A stretch of 64,000 bases of DNA from Marinibacterium sp050389775. GTDB taxonomy: Bacteria; Pseudomonadota; Alphaproteobacteria; Rhodobacterales; Rhodobacteraceae. The notes under the pieces were generated by a model. That model was not told where the DNA came from. It made no database searches and worked only from the letters and a program-made list of their open reading frames with translations. The position numbers and the translations under genes were made by a program. Where the stretch lies: positions 1,116,001 through 1,180,000 of the forward strand of contig NZ_CP177144.1 in the NCBI RefSeq assembly GCF_050389775.1, read 5' to 3'. Positions 8,181 through 16,942 of this stretch are shown one piece after another. Numbering within the stretch: position 1 is the first letter of the stretch; every line of letters begins with the position of its first letter.

Positions 8181-8286
8181 TGCGCCAAGGGCCGTGGGGT
8201 TGCTGTGCGCCAAGGGCCGTGGGGTTGCTGTGCGCCAAGGGCCGTGGGGCCGGGATGTGGCAGGCGCCACGGGGCCGGGATGTGGC
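8181..8286 (+). repeat. 25-bp tandem repeat array
   Basis: Units start at 8181, 8206, 8231 and 8256, with a partial fifth from 8281. Units 1 and 2 are identical (beginning TGCGCCAAGGGCCGTGGGGT); unit 3 keeps the first 19 bases then changes; units 3 and 4 share the ending GGGGCCGGGA. The period stays exactly 25 bases, so this is a decaying minisatellite. It lies in the convergent gap between the GNAT and permease genes and codes for nothing I can support. Confidence 0.85.
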
Positions 8287-8341
8287 GCTGCTGGGTCAGA
8301 CAGTGACACGGCAGGTTATGGCGCGGCGGCGGCGGTGCCGC

Positions 8342-8403
8342 GGCAGGCGCGCGCAGCGCGCCTGCCGGGCCCAACGGGCAGCCCCGCATCTGTGATGCGG
8401 GGC
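8342..8403. terminator. Two strong hairpins in a convergent gap
   Basis: The first hairpin has arms GGCAGGCGCGC (8342-8352) and GCGCGCCTGCC (8356-8366) around a 3-base loop. The second has arms GCCCCGCAT (8381-8389) and ATGCGGGGC (8395-8403) around a 5-base loop. Neither is followed by a T-run, so they are hairpin-only candidates for terminating one or both of the convergent genes. With the 25-bp array they fill most of 8155-8455. Confidence 0.5.
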
Positions 8404-8455
8404 AGACAGGCGGGAGGCGGCCCCTGGCCGGGCCGCAGGCGGTGCGTCGCGCGGA

Positions 8456-9526
8456 TCAGCTGACCAGCTGGAACAGCAGGCCCGACAGGATGGCCCCGGA
8501 AATGCCCAGGCCCAGGTAGGCGGCAAAGACCCCCGGTTTGACCAGCGACCAGACCGCGGCCATGGCCGGGATCGAACTGACCGCCCCCCCGATCATGAAG
8601 GCCATGGCCGACCCGGCGCTCATGCCCTGGTCCATCAGCCCGGCCAGCAGCGGCGGGGCGACGTAGGAATTGAGATAGGCCGGGATGCCGACGACCGCCG
8701 CAATGGCAATCGGCACGATGCCCTCGCCCCCAACCAGCCCGGCGATGGCCTCGGCCGGGACATATTGCACCAGCAGGGCTTCGAGCACGTAGGCAAAGGC
8801 CAGCCATTTGACCAGGAACAGCCCGTTGGACAGCAACTCGGCACGGAACTGGGCGCGTCTTGGGGCCTCTTGCCAGAACCGCCAGACCGGCCGGGCATCC
8901 AGCCGGGGCCCGGCCCCGCAGCAGCCCGAGCGCCGGTAGACCTTGAGCGGGGCGCCCATGGCCCCGACCCCGCGCAGGGCGCGGATGGCAAAGCCTCCGA
9001 ACAGGCCCAGCCCCACCGCCGCCACGGCCTTGGCCACGGCAAAGGGCCAGCCGAGCGCGGCGGCCGTGATCAGCAGGGTCGGCGGATCGATCAGCGGCGA
9101 GGACAGCCAAAAGGCCATGACGGCCGACAGCGGCGCGCCCAGGGCCAGCAGCCCGGCGATGAAGGGGATGACCTGGCAGGAACAGAAGGGCGCCAGCCCG
9201 CCAAAGATCGCGGCCAGGAAGATCATGTGGGTCTCGCGGCCTTCGAAGGCCCGGGCGACCATGACCTCGGCCCCGGCGGCCTTGAGCCAGGCCAGCAGCA
9301 GAACGGCCACGGCGATATAGGGCAGGGTGCCCAGCAGGGCGCGCAGGGCGAAGCCCATGGTAAAGCCCAGGTTGGCCGGATCGAGCAGGGCCACGCCGGC
9401 CAGCAGGACCAGGATAAAGGCCCAGGGCGTGCGCAGGAAGGCCGCGGCCTCGCGCCGCCAGGCCGGGGCGGCTGGTGTCGGGGCGGGGGGCGTGGAGGCG
9501 GGCGCTGTCGGGGTGGCGTCAGACAT
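8456..9526 (-). CDS. DUF318 (YraQ/ArsP-type) permease
   Basis: Polytopic inner-membrane permease of the DUF318/UPF0718 family, 356 residues, which includes the organoarsenical exporter ArsP. The family motif around GLAPFCSCQVIPFIAGLL is present with C115 and C117, and a second half repeats the hydrophobic pattern with GIPAYLNSYVAPPLLAGL. A vicinal pair C202-C203 lies in the cytoplasmic linker between halves. The N-terminus carries an Ala/Pro/Thr-rich tail of about 20 residues. It overlaps the ArsR-family gene by eight bases, so the two form an operon; that suggests export of a thiol-reactive metalloid or organoarsenical. The substrate is inferred, not shown. Confidence 0.8.
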   Translation of the reverse strand: MSDATPTAPASTPPAPTPAAPAWRREAAAFLRTPWAFILVLLAGVALLDPANLGFTMGFALRALLGTLPYIAVAVLLLAWLKAAGAEVMVARAFEGRETHMIFLAAIFGGLAPFCSCQVIPFIAGLLALGAPLSAVMAFWLSSPLIDPPTLLITAAALGWPFAVAKAVAAVGLGLFGGFAIRALRGVGAMGAPLKVYRRSGCCGAGPRLDARPVWRFWQEAPRRAQFRAELLSNGLFLVKWLAFAYVLEALLVQYVPAEAIAGLVGGEGIVPIAIAAVVGIPAYLNSYVAPPLLAGLMDQGMSAGSAMAFMIGGAVSSIPAMAAVWSLVKPGVFAAYLGLGISGAILSGLLFQLVS

Positions 9527-9830
9527 CGTTGGCCGCCTTTCGGGTCATGTCGGTGCAGCATTCGCTGAGGATGAACCGGGCCAGCCCGTCCAGCCGTTCG
9601 AAACTGGCCCGGTTGATCGTGCTGCGCCCGGATTTCTCCTGGGTGACCACCCCGCCGGCGGCGAGGAACTTGAGATGATGGGCCAGGGTCGAGGGCGCCA
9701 TGCCCGTCCGCTCCTGGATCTCGCCGACGCTCAGCCCCGGCCGGCCCGCGCGGACCAGGCAGCGCAGAACCTGCAGGCGGGCTTCGGACCCCATGGCGGC
9801 AAAGCCCTGGGCCGCTTCTTCCCATTCCAT
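9519..9830 (-). CDS. ArsR/SmtB-family winged-helix repressor
   Basis: Small dimeric winged-helix regulator, 103 residues from ATG 9830 (GGAAAGG gives correct spacing to this codon; a GTG at 9839 is too close). The recognition helix is in MAPSTLAHHLKFLAAGG (residues 44-60). It lacks the classic ELCVCDL metal site but has a vicinal cysteine pair C91-C92 near the C-terminus (SECCTD) and C24 in the first helix-turn-helix helix, which could bind a trivalent metalloid. It is the first gene of an operon with the DUF318 permease, so it probably represses its own operon and is released by inducer. Confidence 0.88.
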   Translation of the reverse strand: MEWEEAAQGFAAMGSEARLQVLRCLVRAGRPGLSVGEIQERTGMAPSTLAHHLKFLAAGGVVTQEKSGRSTINRASFERLDGLARFILSECCTDMTRKAANDV

Positions 9831-9957
9831 GCGACTCACCTTTCCAAATAAACCACAAAACTAGTTATATGGATTTGATCGCCCGCTGCCAAGCCAAGAT
9901 GTCGCCTTGCGCGCTGCCGCGGCTTGGCTAGGCTTTCGCGGTGAGCGGAGGGTTGGA

Positions 9958-11541
9958 ATGGAATACGACTACATCATCGTCGGCGCGGGCAGCGCCGGCT
10001 GCGTGCTGGCCAAGCGATTGGGCGATGCCGGCCATGCCGTGCTGCTGCTGGAAGCGGGGAAGAAGGACAATTACCTCTGGATCCACATCCCCGTGGGCTA
10101 TCTTTACTGCATCGGCAATCCGCGCACCGACTGGCAGTTCCGCACGGCCGAGGAACCCGGGCTGAACGGCCGGTCGCTGCTTTATCCCCGGGGCAAGACC
10201 CTGGGCGGCTGTTCGTCGATCAATGGCATGCTCTACATCCGCGGCCAGGCCGCCGATTACGACGGTTGGCGCCAGATGGGCCTGCCCGGCTGGGGCTGGG
10301 ACGACGTGCTGCCCTATTTCCGCAAGTCCGAGGATTACGTCGACGGGCCGTCCGAGATGCACGGGGCAGGGGGCGAATGGCGGGTCGAGAACCAGCGCCT
10401 GCGCTGGGACGTGCTCGACCATTGGTCGCAGGCCGCCCAGGCCTGGGGCCTGCCGGCCAGCACCGATTTCAACACCGGCAACAACGAGGGCGTGGGCTAT
10501 TTCCGGGTCAACCAGCGCAATGGCTGGCGGATGAACACGGCCAAGGCCTTTCTGCGCACGGCCGGGGGCGCCCGGCTGAAGGTCGAGACCGAGGCCCATA
10601 CCCGCCGGCTGCTGATGGACGGCGACCGGGTGACCGGCGTGGAATACGACCGGGGCGGCAGCCGCCACCGGGCCACGGCCCGGGCCGAGGTCATCCTGTC
10701 GGCGGGGGCCATCGGCTCGCCGCAGATCCTGCAGCTGTCGGGCATCGGGCCGGGCGCGCTGCTGGCCGCACACGGGATCGACGTGACCCGCGACATGGCC
10801 GGGATCGGGGCCAACCTGCAAGATCACCTGCAGCTGCGCTGTGCCTGGCGGCTGAGCGGGGCCAAGACCCTGAACACCATGGCCGGTTCGCTGATGGGCA
10901 AGGCCCGGATCGGGCTGGAATACATGCTGAAACGCTCGGGCCCGATGTCGATGGCCCCGTCGCAGCTGGGCGCCTTTTCGAAATCGCGGCCCGATCTCGA
11001 CACGCCCGACCTGGAATACCATGTCCAGCCCTTGTCGCTGGATGCCTTTGGCGGCGACCTGCATGCCTTTGATGCCATGACGGCCAGTATCTGCAACCTG
11101 CGGCCCGAAAGCCGGGGCGTGGTCGAGATCACCTCGTCCGACCCGCTGACCGCCCCGCGCATCGCGCCGAACTACCTGTCGACCGAAGGCGACCGCCAGG
11201 TGGCCGTGGCGGCCATCCGCCAGGCCCGGGCGATCATGGCCCAGGCCCCGATGGCCCGGTATACCCCGCAAGAGATCAAGCCGGGCGTGGACTCGGATGA
11301 CGAGGCCGACCTGGTCCGCGCGGCGGGCGATGTCGGCACGACGATCTTCCATCCGGTGGGCACCGTGCGCATGGGCAGCGATGCCGCCGCGCCGCTGGAT
11401 GCCCAGCTGCGCCTGCGCGGGGTCGACGGGCTGCGGGTGGTTGATGCCAGCGTGATGCCCGCGATCACCAGCGGCAACACCAATTCGCCGACGATCATGA
11501 TCGCCGAACGGGCCGCCGACATGATCCTGGCGGGCGCCTGA
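9958..11541 (+). CDS. GMC-family FAD-dependent oxidoreductase (alcohol/choline dehydrogenase-like)
   Basis: FAD-dependent oxidase or dehydrogenase of the glucose-methanol-choline family, 527 residues. The FAD dinucleotide motif is GAGSAG (9-14), GMC signature 1 is at GKTLGGCSSINGMLYIRG, signature 2 at GAIGSPQILQLSGIGP, and the active-site histidine/asparagine region at FHPVGTVRMG and SGNTNSPTIMIAE near the C-terminus. ATG 9958 is preceded by GGAGGG; codons upstream lack a site. It is a single gene, separated from the divergent arsR by about 130 bases. Family is certain; the alcohol substrate cannot be read from sequence, since choline, PEG and aliphatic alcohol enzymes look alike. Confidence 0.88.
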   Translation: MEYDYIIVGAGSAGCVLAKRLGDAGHAVLLLEAGKKDNYLWIHIPVGYLYCIGNPRTDWQFRTAEEPGLNGRSLLYPRGKTLGGCSSINGMLYIRGQAADYDGWRQMGLPGWGWDDVLPYFRKSEDYVDGPSEMHGAGGEWRVENQRLRWDVLDHWSQAAQAWGLPASTDFNTGNNEGVGYFRVNQRNGWRMNTAKAFLRTAGGARLKVETEAHTRRLLMDGDRVTGVEYDRGGSRHRATARAEVILSAGAIGSPQILQLSGIGPGALLAAHGIDVTRDMAGIGANLQDHLQLRCAWRLSGAKTLNTMAGSLMGKARIGLEYMLKRSGPMSMAPSQLGAFSKSRPDLDTPDLEYHVQPLSLDAFGGDLHAFDAMTASICNLRPESRGVVEITSSDPLTAPRIAPNYLSTEGDRQVAVAAIRQARAIMAQAPMARYTPQEIKPGVDSDDEADLVRAAGDVGTTIFHPVGTVRMGSDAAAPLDAQLRLRGVDGLRVVDASVMPAITSGNTNSPTIMIAERAADMILAGA

Positions 11542-11550
11542 CCGGGGCGG

Positions 11551-12645
11551 TCAATGGCCGGGCTGCTGCCCGGCCCGTGGCGCGTCGGGCGTATCGTCGG
11601 GGGTGTCTTCGGGCGTCGGATCCTGCCGGGCGCAGAGATAGCCGTTGATCGAAATGGCCATCATGCTCAGCACCGATCCCAGCGAAGGATCGATCCGCCG
11701 GGTCTTCAGCGTGCAGGTCGAGAACTCGATCGTGCCGAAGGGCAGGCCGTTGCTGGTGATCGGCGCGCCAAAGAACGCCTCGGGCGCCCGGCCGAACAGG
11801 TCGCGGCGCAGGGGCTCGTCCCCCAGCGCCGTGTCGGGCTGGCAGATCTGGCGGTCCTGCAGCAGGATCTCGCCGGTATAGGTCTCGCCCACGGCAATCT
11901 CGGCCTTCAGCTTGTCGGTCGGGGCGTTCTTGCTGGCCGCCACGATCTGGGCCCGATTGCCCGAGATCCGCGTCAACACGCCGTAATCCGCCCGCAGCGC
12001 CGCGCAGCCGGCGTTCAGCACGGCCCGGAACCGCGCCGCGGCGGGCAGCCCGGGCGTGGCCATGGCCTGAAAGATCGCCTCGCGCTGGAAATTGTGCAGC
12101 CGTTCCCGTTCGAGCCGCTGGCGCAGCATGGAAATCTCGCCCGACTGGTCCGTGGTCAGCCGGCGCTGGCGCATCTCGCGCCCGACGATGGTGGCAAAGT
12201 CGCGCAGCGCGTCGAGATCGGCCTCGCTCCAATGGTGGGGCTCGTGATGGGCCAGGCACAGCGCGCCGATCATCCGCGACTGGCTGTCCAGGACGGGCAC
12301 GCCCAGAAAGGCCAGGCAGCGGCTGGACCGGACCAGGGGCAGGGCGCCGAAATCCGACTGCATCCGCGAATCGGACAGGATCAGCGGCCTGAGGCTGCGC
12401 CGGATCAGGTCGTGCAGCTGGGTGCCGAAGGTCCGGGTCTCGGCATCGGTTTCGGGGTTGGGCAGCCCGTGGGTCGCGATCGAGATCTGCCCCGGCCGGG
12501 CCAGGTCGGGCAGCACCAGGATACCCACGGGCGCATGCATGCGCCGGGCGACAAGCCCGACCAGCTCGTCGAATCCCGCGGCCTGCTGGTCGCGGGGCCG
12601 GGCCCCACGGCCCCCCACGAAACTGGTCAGATTGGACGACACCAT
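11551..12645 (-). CDS. Protein with two GAF domains
   Basis: Soluble 364-residue protein with two GAF-type sensor domains (about 22-160 and 195-335) joined by a helical, probably coiled-coil linker (about 163-192, MLRQRLERERLHNFQRE). The first domain ends with the common FLGVPVLDSQSRMIGALCL strand-loop-strand, the second with FFGAPITSNGLPFGTIEF. There is no kinase, cyclase, EAL or HTH output domain; the C-terminus is an Asp/Pro-rich tail. It is convergent with the GMC oxidoreductase, ending ten bases from it. Possible roles are a ligand-binding partner for a separate kinase or a free-standing sensor; the ligand is unknown. Confidence 0.75.
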   Translation of the reverse strand: MVSSNLTSFVGGRGARPRDQQAAGFDELVGLVARRMHAPVGILVLPDLARPGQISIATHGLPNPETDAETRTFGTQLHDLIRRSLRPLILSDSRMQSDFGALPLVRSSRCLAFLGVPVLDSQSRMIGALCLAHHEPHHWSEADLDALRDFATIVGREMRQRRLTTDQSGEISMLRQRLERERLHNFQREAIFQAMATPGLPAAARFRAVLNAGCAALRADYGVLTRISGNRAQIVAASKNAPTDKLKAEIAVGETYTGEILLQDRQICQPDTALGDEPLRRDLFGRAPEAFFGAPITSNGLPFGTIEFSTCTLKTRRIDPSLGSVLSMMAISINGYLCARQDPTPEDTPDDTPDAPRAGQQPGH

Positions 12646-12900
12646 GCACTCTCCCCCCGGGAACCCGATAACGATCCCGGTTTTAGGTCGGAATAGGTTA
12701 GCGAAACCTTAACAGATCTGCGGTGACCGGACCATCGGGATGCTCGGCTTAAGTATTGCTCAGGGATTGCTTGCGGAAAATGCAACTTTCCGGTGCATTT
12801 TGCCTGAAATCACGGGTATCCGCGGCAGTTTGTCGGCCTCATCCTGCGCCGGCGGGCGCGGGGCCGGGGCGCAAAGGGGGGATACCCGGATGCCGGAAAC

Positions 12901-12934
12901 GACAAACCCCCGCAGCATATGCCCGGGGGTCGTC
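12901..12934 (-). terminator. Probable rpsU terminator
   Basis: ACCCCC (12906-12911) pairs with GGGGGT (12925-12930), extended by GAC/GTC flanks, and the minus-strand product is followed by TTTGTCGTTT. It lies about 50 bases after the rpsU stop. The remainder of the gap 12646-12981 between the GAF gene and rpsU shows no reading frame or other motif I can support. Confidence 0.5.
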
Positions 12935-12981
12935 AAATCTTCGGTGTCGGACGAACCGACCTGGCGTTCGGAACCAGCGGC

Positions 12982-13188
12982 TCAGAGAAGCCCTTCGCGC
13001 TGCGCCTTCTTACGCGCAAGCTTGCGCGCACGGCGGATCGCTTCTGCCTTCTCGCGCGCTTTTTTCTCGGACGGTTTCTCGAAATGCTGCTTGAGCTTCA
13101 TTTCACGGAAAACGCCTTCGCGCTGAAGTTTCTTCTTCAGGGCACGGAGCGCCTGGTCGACATTGTTGTCGCGAACACTGACCTGCAT
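12982..13188 (-). CDS. rpsU: 30S ribosomal protein S21
   Basis: Small-subunit ribosomal protein that helps recruit mRNA at the anti-Shine-Dalgarno region. The 68-residue product starts MQVSVRDNNVDQALRALKKK and ends in a lysine/arginine-rich helix (EKAEAIRRARKLARKKAQ), the normal S21 architecture and length. AAAGG precedes the ATG at a suitable distance. It is transcribed alone, with its own promoter and terminator, not in the rpsU-dnaG-rpoD arrangement of enterobacteria. It is convergent with nothing close on the left and divergent from COQ9 on the right. Confidence 0.97.
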   Translation of the reverse strand: MQVSVRDNNVDQALRALKKKLQREGVFREMKLKQHFEKPSEKKAREKAEAIRRARKLARKKAQREGLL

Positions 13189-13243
13189 GTGGTTGTCACC
13201 ACCTTTCTGTGTAAGAGTTGCAAGGAAGATTGCAGGAAGCCGC

Positions 13244-13273
13244 CCTATAGCAAGGCCACCCCCGTCTTGTCCA
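13244..13273 (-). promoter_or_regulatory. Candidate rpsU promoter
   Basis: On the minus strand TGGACA (13273-13268) is followed after 18 bases by TATAGG (13249-13244), matching sigma-70 boxes at five and four of six positions. A start near 13237 gives a leader of about 50 bases. The 349-base divergent gap (13189-13537) also carries TGGGCCGCAAGAA twice, about 41 bases apart, before COQ9; no gene is seen in it. Confidence 0.45.
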
Positions 13274-13537
13274 CCCCCTCTCCCGGGGGCGATGGGCGGC
13301 GGGTCGGGGGCGCCCGGGATGGGACGGCGTGGCCATCCGCCCTATATCCGGCGAAGGGCGCCTGGCATATCCTTCTGCCACCGGGGCGGAAGCCCGCCGC
13401 CGGGGCCGGCCCGAACCGGGGTGATCCGTGACCGCAAGGGCCGGGTTGAACGGGATGACATGGGCCGCAAGAACGGTTTGCAAGAACAGTTTGCAAGCCT
13501 GGGCCGCAAGAATGGACCGCAAGATCGGAGAACGCGC

Positions 13538-14227
13538 ATGACCACGCCTTATGACGACATCAAGTCCTCGATCCTCGACGCCGCGATGATGCACGTGGCC
13601 TTTGACGGCTGGTCCGAGGCCACGCTGAAGGCCGCCATTGCCGATGCCGGGGTCGAGCCGGCCCTGGCCCGGGCCGTGCTGCCCCGCGGGGCGGTCGACC
13701 TGGCCCTGGCCTATCACCAGCGCGGCGACCAGCAGATGCTGGAGGCCATCCGGGCCATGGACATGACCGAGATGAAGATGCGCGACAAGATCATCGCCGC
13801 CGTCCGCGCCCGGCTGGCCGTCGGCGACAAGGAAGCCGTGCGCCGGGGCATGACGCTGTTTGCCCTGCCGCAGCATGCCGGCGACGGGGCCAAGGCGCTC
13901 TGGGCCACGGCCGACCTGATCTGGGACACGCTGGGCGATTCCTCGGACGACGTGAACTGGTACACCAAGCGGGCCACGCTGACGGCCGTGCTGTCCTCGA
14001 CGGTGCTCTACTGGCTGGGGGACGACAGCGAGGGCGACGAGGCCACGTGGGCCTTTCTCGACCGGCGGGTGGGCGACGTCATGCAAGTCGAAAAGCTCAA
14101 GGCCCAGGTTGGCGACAGCCCCCTGCTCAAGCCGTTCATGGCCGGGCCGAACTGGCTGGCCCGCCAGATCCGCGCGCCGATGCGCCGCCCCCGCGGCGAT
14201 TGGCCGTTGGGGGCTGGCCGGTCCTGA
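13538..14227 (+). CDS. COQ9 family protein (ubiquinone biosynthesis)
   Basis: Lipid-binding accessory protein of ubiquinone synthesis, related to eukaryotic COQ9, which presents the quinone intermediate to the COQ7 hydroxylase. The 229-residue product has the TetR-like N-terminal helices (SILDAAMMHVAFDGWSEATLKAAIADAG), and the C-terminal COQ9 region with SSDDVNWYTKRATLTAVLSSTVLYWLGDDS, which holds the conserved tyrosine/tryptophan and leucine positions of the family. ATG 13538 follows GGAGAACGCGC. The start region is divergent from rpsU. The family is confined largely to alphaproteobacteria and mitochondria, supporting the taxonomic call. Confidence 0.88.
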   Translation: MTTPYDDIKSSILDAAMMHVAFDGWSEATLKAAIADAGVEPALARAVLPRGAVDLALAYHQRGDQQMLEAIRAMDMTEMKMRDKIIAAVRARLAVGDKEAVRRGMTLFALPQHAGDGAKALWATADLIWDTLGDSSDDVNWYTKRATLTAVLSSTVLYWLGDDSEGDEATWAFLDRRVGDVMQVEKLKAQVGDSPLLKPFMAGPNWLARQIRAPMRRPRGDWPLGAGRS

Positions 14228-14669
14228 GTTCGCCGTGGAATGCGGTGTGTCGGGCCGTTGGGTGCGTCGGACCTGACCGCCCGGTCGTCCGATCCCTGCG
14301 CCGATATCCCGGTTCCGGGGCTTTGGGAGCCGGCCGATCCTGAATTGGCCTGGGGGTCGGCATGTTGGGCCATGAGGGTTGTCCGGTCTGGCCGCCAAGT
14401 GACCTGATCTGTCCGCCGATGTGCAGGCCGCTCGGCGGCAATGGTCGCCGTCCGGTCGTGATCTGGCGTGAGGCCATCCGGCCCGGCCGTCCCGCATATC
14501 ACCGCGCCGTTTCGCCCGCTGCGTCCCTTGTCACTCCTTCCGGCCCATTTTCCGGGCGGATGCCCCGGCCGGGCCGCCTGTCACCGGCCAGCGGCCGCCG
14601 TCCCGCGCCCGGATCGGCTTTCGCCGGCCGGCCCGGGATGCTAGGGCACGGCCAACCAGGAGGACATCC
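14228..14669. other. Non-coding gap without recognised content
   Basis: Between COQ9 and the first quinone oxidoreductase. Both strands are open in short stretches, as expected for high G+C DNA, but none has a ribosome site together with a sensible protein. I saw no strong hairpin, tRNA or repeat. The AGGAGG ribosome site of the next gene closes it. Confidence 0.5.
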
Positions 14670-15656
14670 ATGACCGACATGATGCGCGCCGTCGAGATTT
14701 CCGCCGCCGGCGGCCCCGAGGTTCTGACCCTGACCGACCGCCCCGTGCCCCGGCCGGGCCACGGCCAGGTGGTGATCAAGGTGGCCTATGCCGGGGTCAA
14801 CCGGCCCGACGCCCTGCAGCGGGCCGGCTCTTATGCCCCGCCTCCGGGCGCCAGCGACCTGCCCGGGCTGGAAGCCTCGGGCGAGGTCGTGGCCCTGGGC
14901 GCCGGCGTGACCGAGCTGGCCCTGGGCGACCGGGTCTGTGCCCTGTTGCCCGGCGGGGGCTATGCCGAATATGTCGCCACCCCGGCGGCCCATTGCCTGC
15001 CCGTCCCCGAGGGGCTGGGCCTGAAAGAGGCCGCCTGCCTTCCCGAGACTTTCTTCACCGTCTGGTCCAACGTCTTTGTCCGGGGCGGGCTGAAGGCCGG
15101 CGAGCGGTTTCTTGTCCACGGCGGGTCGTCGGGCATCGGCACGACGGCGATCCAGCTGGCCAAGCTGTTCGGCGCCCGGGTCTTTGCGACCGCCGGTTCG
15201 GCCGAGAAATGCAAGGCCTGCACGACGCTTGGCGCGGAACGGGCGATCAACTACCGCGACGAGGATTTCGTCGAGATCCTGCGGGCCGAGGGCGGCGCCG
15301 ACCTGATCCTGGACATGGTGGGTGGCGATTACCTGCCGCGCAACGTCAAGGCCCTGGCCGATGACGGCCGGCTGGTCCAGATCGCCTTCCTGCAGGGGCC
15401 CAAGGTCGCGCTGAACTTTGCCCAGGTCATGATGCGCCGGCTGACCATCACCGGGTCGACCCTGCGCCCGCAATCCGACCTGGACAAGGCCCGCATCGCC
15501 GAAGACCTGCGCGCCCATGTCTGGCCGCTGCTGGATGCCGGCCGTCTGGCCCCGGTGATGGACAGCGAATTCCCCCTGGCCGAGGCCGCCGCGGCCCATG
15601 CCCGGATGGAAAGCTCGGGTCATATCGGCAAGATCGTCCTGAACGTCGCGGGCTGA
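14670..15656 (+). CDS. NAD(P)H quinone oxidoreductase, PIG3/zeta-crystallin-like
   Basis: Zinc-free medium-chain dehydrogenase/reductase, 328 residues, expected to reduce quinones with NADPH. The GroES-like N-terminal part has GVNRPDALQRAGSYAPPPGASD, the typical PIG3 signature, and the Rossmann part carries GGSSGIGTTAIQLAKLFGA. The ending GHIGKIVLNV is also characteristic. A strong AGGAGG site precedes ATG 14670. It lies upstream of a second member of the same superfamily (15919-16893), about 260 bases away; the two are only distantly alike and so are not a recent duplication. Confidence 0.88.
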   Translation: MTDMMRAVEISAAGGPEVLTLTDRPVPRPGHGQVVIKVAYAGVNRPDALQRAGSYAPPPGASDLPGLEASGEVVALGAGVTELALGDRVCALLPGGGYAEYVATPAAHCLPVPEGLGLKEAACLPETFFTVWSNVFVRGGLKAGERFLVHGGSSGIGTTAIQLAKLFGARVFATAGSAEKCKACTTLGAERAINYRDEDFVEILRAEGGADLILDMVGGDYLPRNVKALADDGRLVQIAFLQGPKVALNFAQVMMRRLTITGSTLRPQSDLDKARIAEDLRAHVWPLLDAGRLAPVMDSEFPLAEAAAAHARMESSGHIGKIVLNVAG

Positions 15657-15918
15657 CGGCCGGCGCCTTGGCCCGCGCCCCGGCCAGATGTGGGCCAAGG
15701 GCTCGCCCCATGTCCGCCCAACGTCTGCCCCGTGACCGCCGCTTGGGGCCGGCGCCCGGGGCGGGGACGCGGGTGATGGACTATCGCGCGGATATCGGCA
15801 TGAATGGCCCCCGACCGCCCGCGCGGCCCGGCCGGATCCGAACGGGCCTGCAAAGGCCCGACTGGCGTGGCCCGGACATCCGGCACGCGGCATCAGAACA
15901 CCAAGGGGAGACGAAGGC

Positions 15919-16893
15919 ATGGCCCTCACCGCAATCATCGAGGAACACGGCGGCTCGGACAAGCTCAAGCTGGTCGACCGCCCGGTGGGCGAACCCGGCC
16001 CCGGCGAGATCCGCATCACCCACAAGGCCTGCGGGCTGAACTTCATTGATGTCTACCAGCGCGACGGGCTCTACCCGTTGCAGCTGCCCCAGGCCCTGGG
16101 CATGGAAGCCGCCGGCGTGGTCGATGCCGTGGGCGAGGGCGTGACCCATCTGAAACCCGGTGACCGCGCGGCCTATGCGGCCATGCCCCCGGGGGCCTAT
16201 ACCGAGGCCCGGGTCATGCCCGCGGCCCAGGTCTGCCCGCTGCCTGACGGCGTGTCCTTTGACGAGGCCGCGGCGATGATGCTCAAGGGCCTGACCGTCG
16301 AGTACCTGTTCCACCGCACGACACCCCTGGCCGCCGGCGACACCGTCCTGTTCCACGCCGCGGCCGGGGGTGTCGGCCTGATCGCCTGCCAATGGGCCCG
16401 GTCCGAGGGCATCACCCTGATCGGCACCGCCGGGACCGACGAGAAATGCGCCCTGGCCGTCGAACATGGCGCCACCCATTGCATCAATTACAACCGCGAG
16501 AACTTTACCGAGAAGGTCCGCGAGCTGACCGGGGGCAAGGGCGTCGACGTGGTCATGGATTCGGTGGGCAAGGACACGTTCATCGGCTCGCTGGATTCGC
16601 TGCGCCCGCTGGGCATGATGATTTCCTTCGGCAATGCCTCGGGCGCGGTCGAGGCCTTCAACCTGGGGCTCCTGGCCCAGAAGGGTTCGCTCAAGGTCAC
16701 CCGGCCGACGCTCTTTGCCCATATCGCCGATCACCAGGCCTGCCAGGACATGGCCCGGCATCTCTTTGACAAGGTGACATCGGGCGCGGTGAAGATCCGC
16801 ATCGACCAGCGCTTCCCCCTGGCCGAGGTCGCCCGGGCGCATGACACGCTCGAAGCGCGCAAGACAACGGGATCGACGATCCTTGAACTTTGA
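15919..16893 (+). CDS. Quinone oxidoreductase (QOR-type)
   Basis: NADPH:quinone reductase of the zeta-crystallin/QorA branch, 324 residues. It has the QOR N-terminus GLNFIDVYQRDGLYPLQLPQALGMEAAG, a Rossmann AAAGGVGLIACQWA nucleotide loop, and the DVVMDSVGKDTF strand. No zinc-ligand cysteines are arranged as in zinc alcohol dehydrogenases. GGGGAGACGAAGGC precedes the ATG. It follows a PIG3-type paralogue and precedes a gene for an exported protein by 49 bases. Physiological substrate is unknown; detoxification of quinones or alpha,beta-unsaturated carbonyls is the family norm. Confidence 0.9.
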   Translation: MALTAIIEEHGGSDKLKLVDRPVGEPGPGEIRITHKACGLNFIDVYQRDGLYPLQLPQALGMEAAGVVDAVGEGVTHLKPGDRAAYAAMPPGAYTEARVMPAAQVCPLPDGVSFDEAAAMMLKGLTVEYLFHRTTPLAAGDTVLFHAAAGGVGLIACQWARSEGITLIGTAGTDEKCALAVEHGATHCINYNRENFTEKVRELTGGKGVDVVMDSVGKDTFIGSLDSLRPLGMMISFGNASGAVEAFNLGLLAQKGSLKVTRPTLFAHIADHQACQDMARHLFDKVTSGAVKIRIDQRFPLAEVARAHDTLEARKTTGSTILEL

Positions 16894-16942
16894 TCGCCCG
16901 GCTGCGGGCATGGTACTGGTACAAGACAGGAGAACGACCGGC

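Noticed and set aside
8181..8286. Possible CRISPR array
   Set aside because: The 25-bp units abut directly with no spacers, and no cas gene is in the window.
13196..14497. Long minus-strand frame opposite COQ9
   Set aside because: Antisense shadow of the COQ9 gene with His/Arg/Gly-biased composition and no domain.
14362..14673. Plus-strand 103-codon frame before the quinone oxidoreductase
   Set aside because: No ribosome site, Pro/Arg/Gly-biased composition, and it ends within the next gene's start.
15919..16893. Tandem duplication of quinone oxidoreductase genes
   Set aside because: The two neighbours belong to different branches (PIG3-like and QOR-like) and differ throughout, so this is co-location and not a recent duplication.
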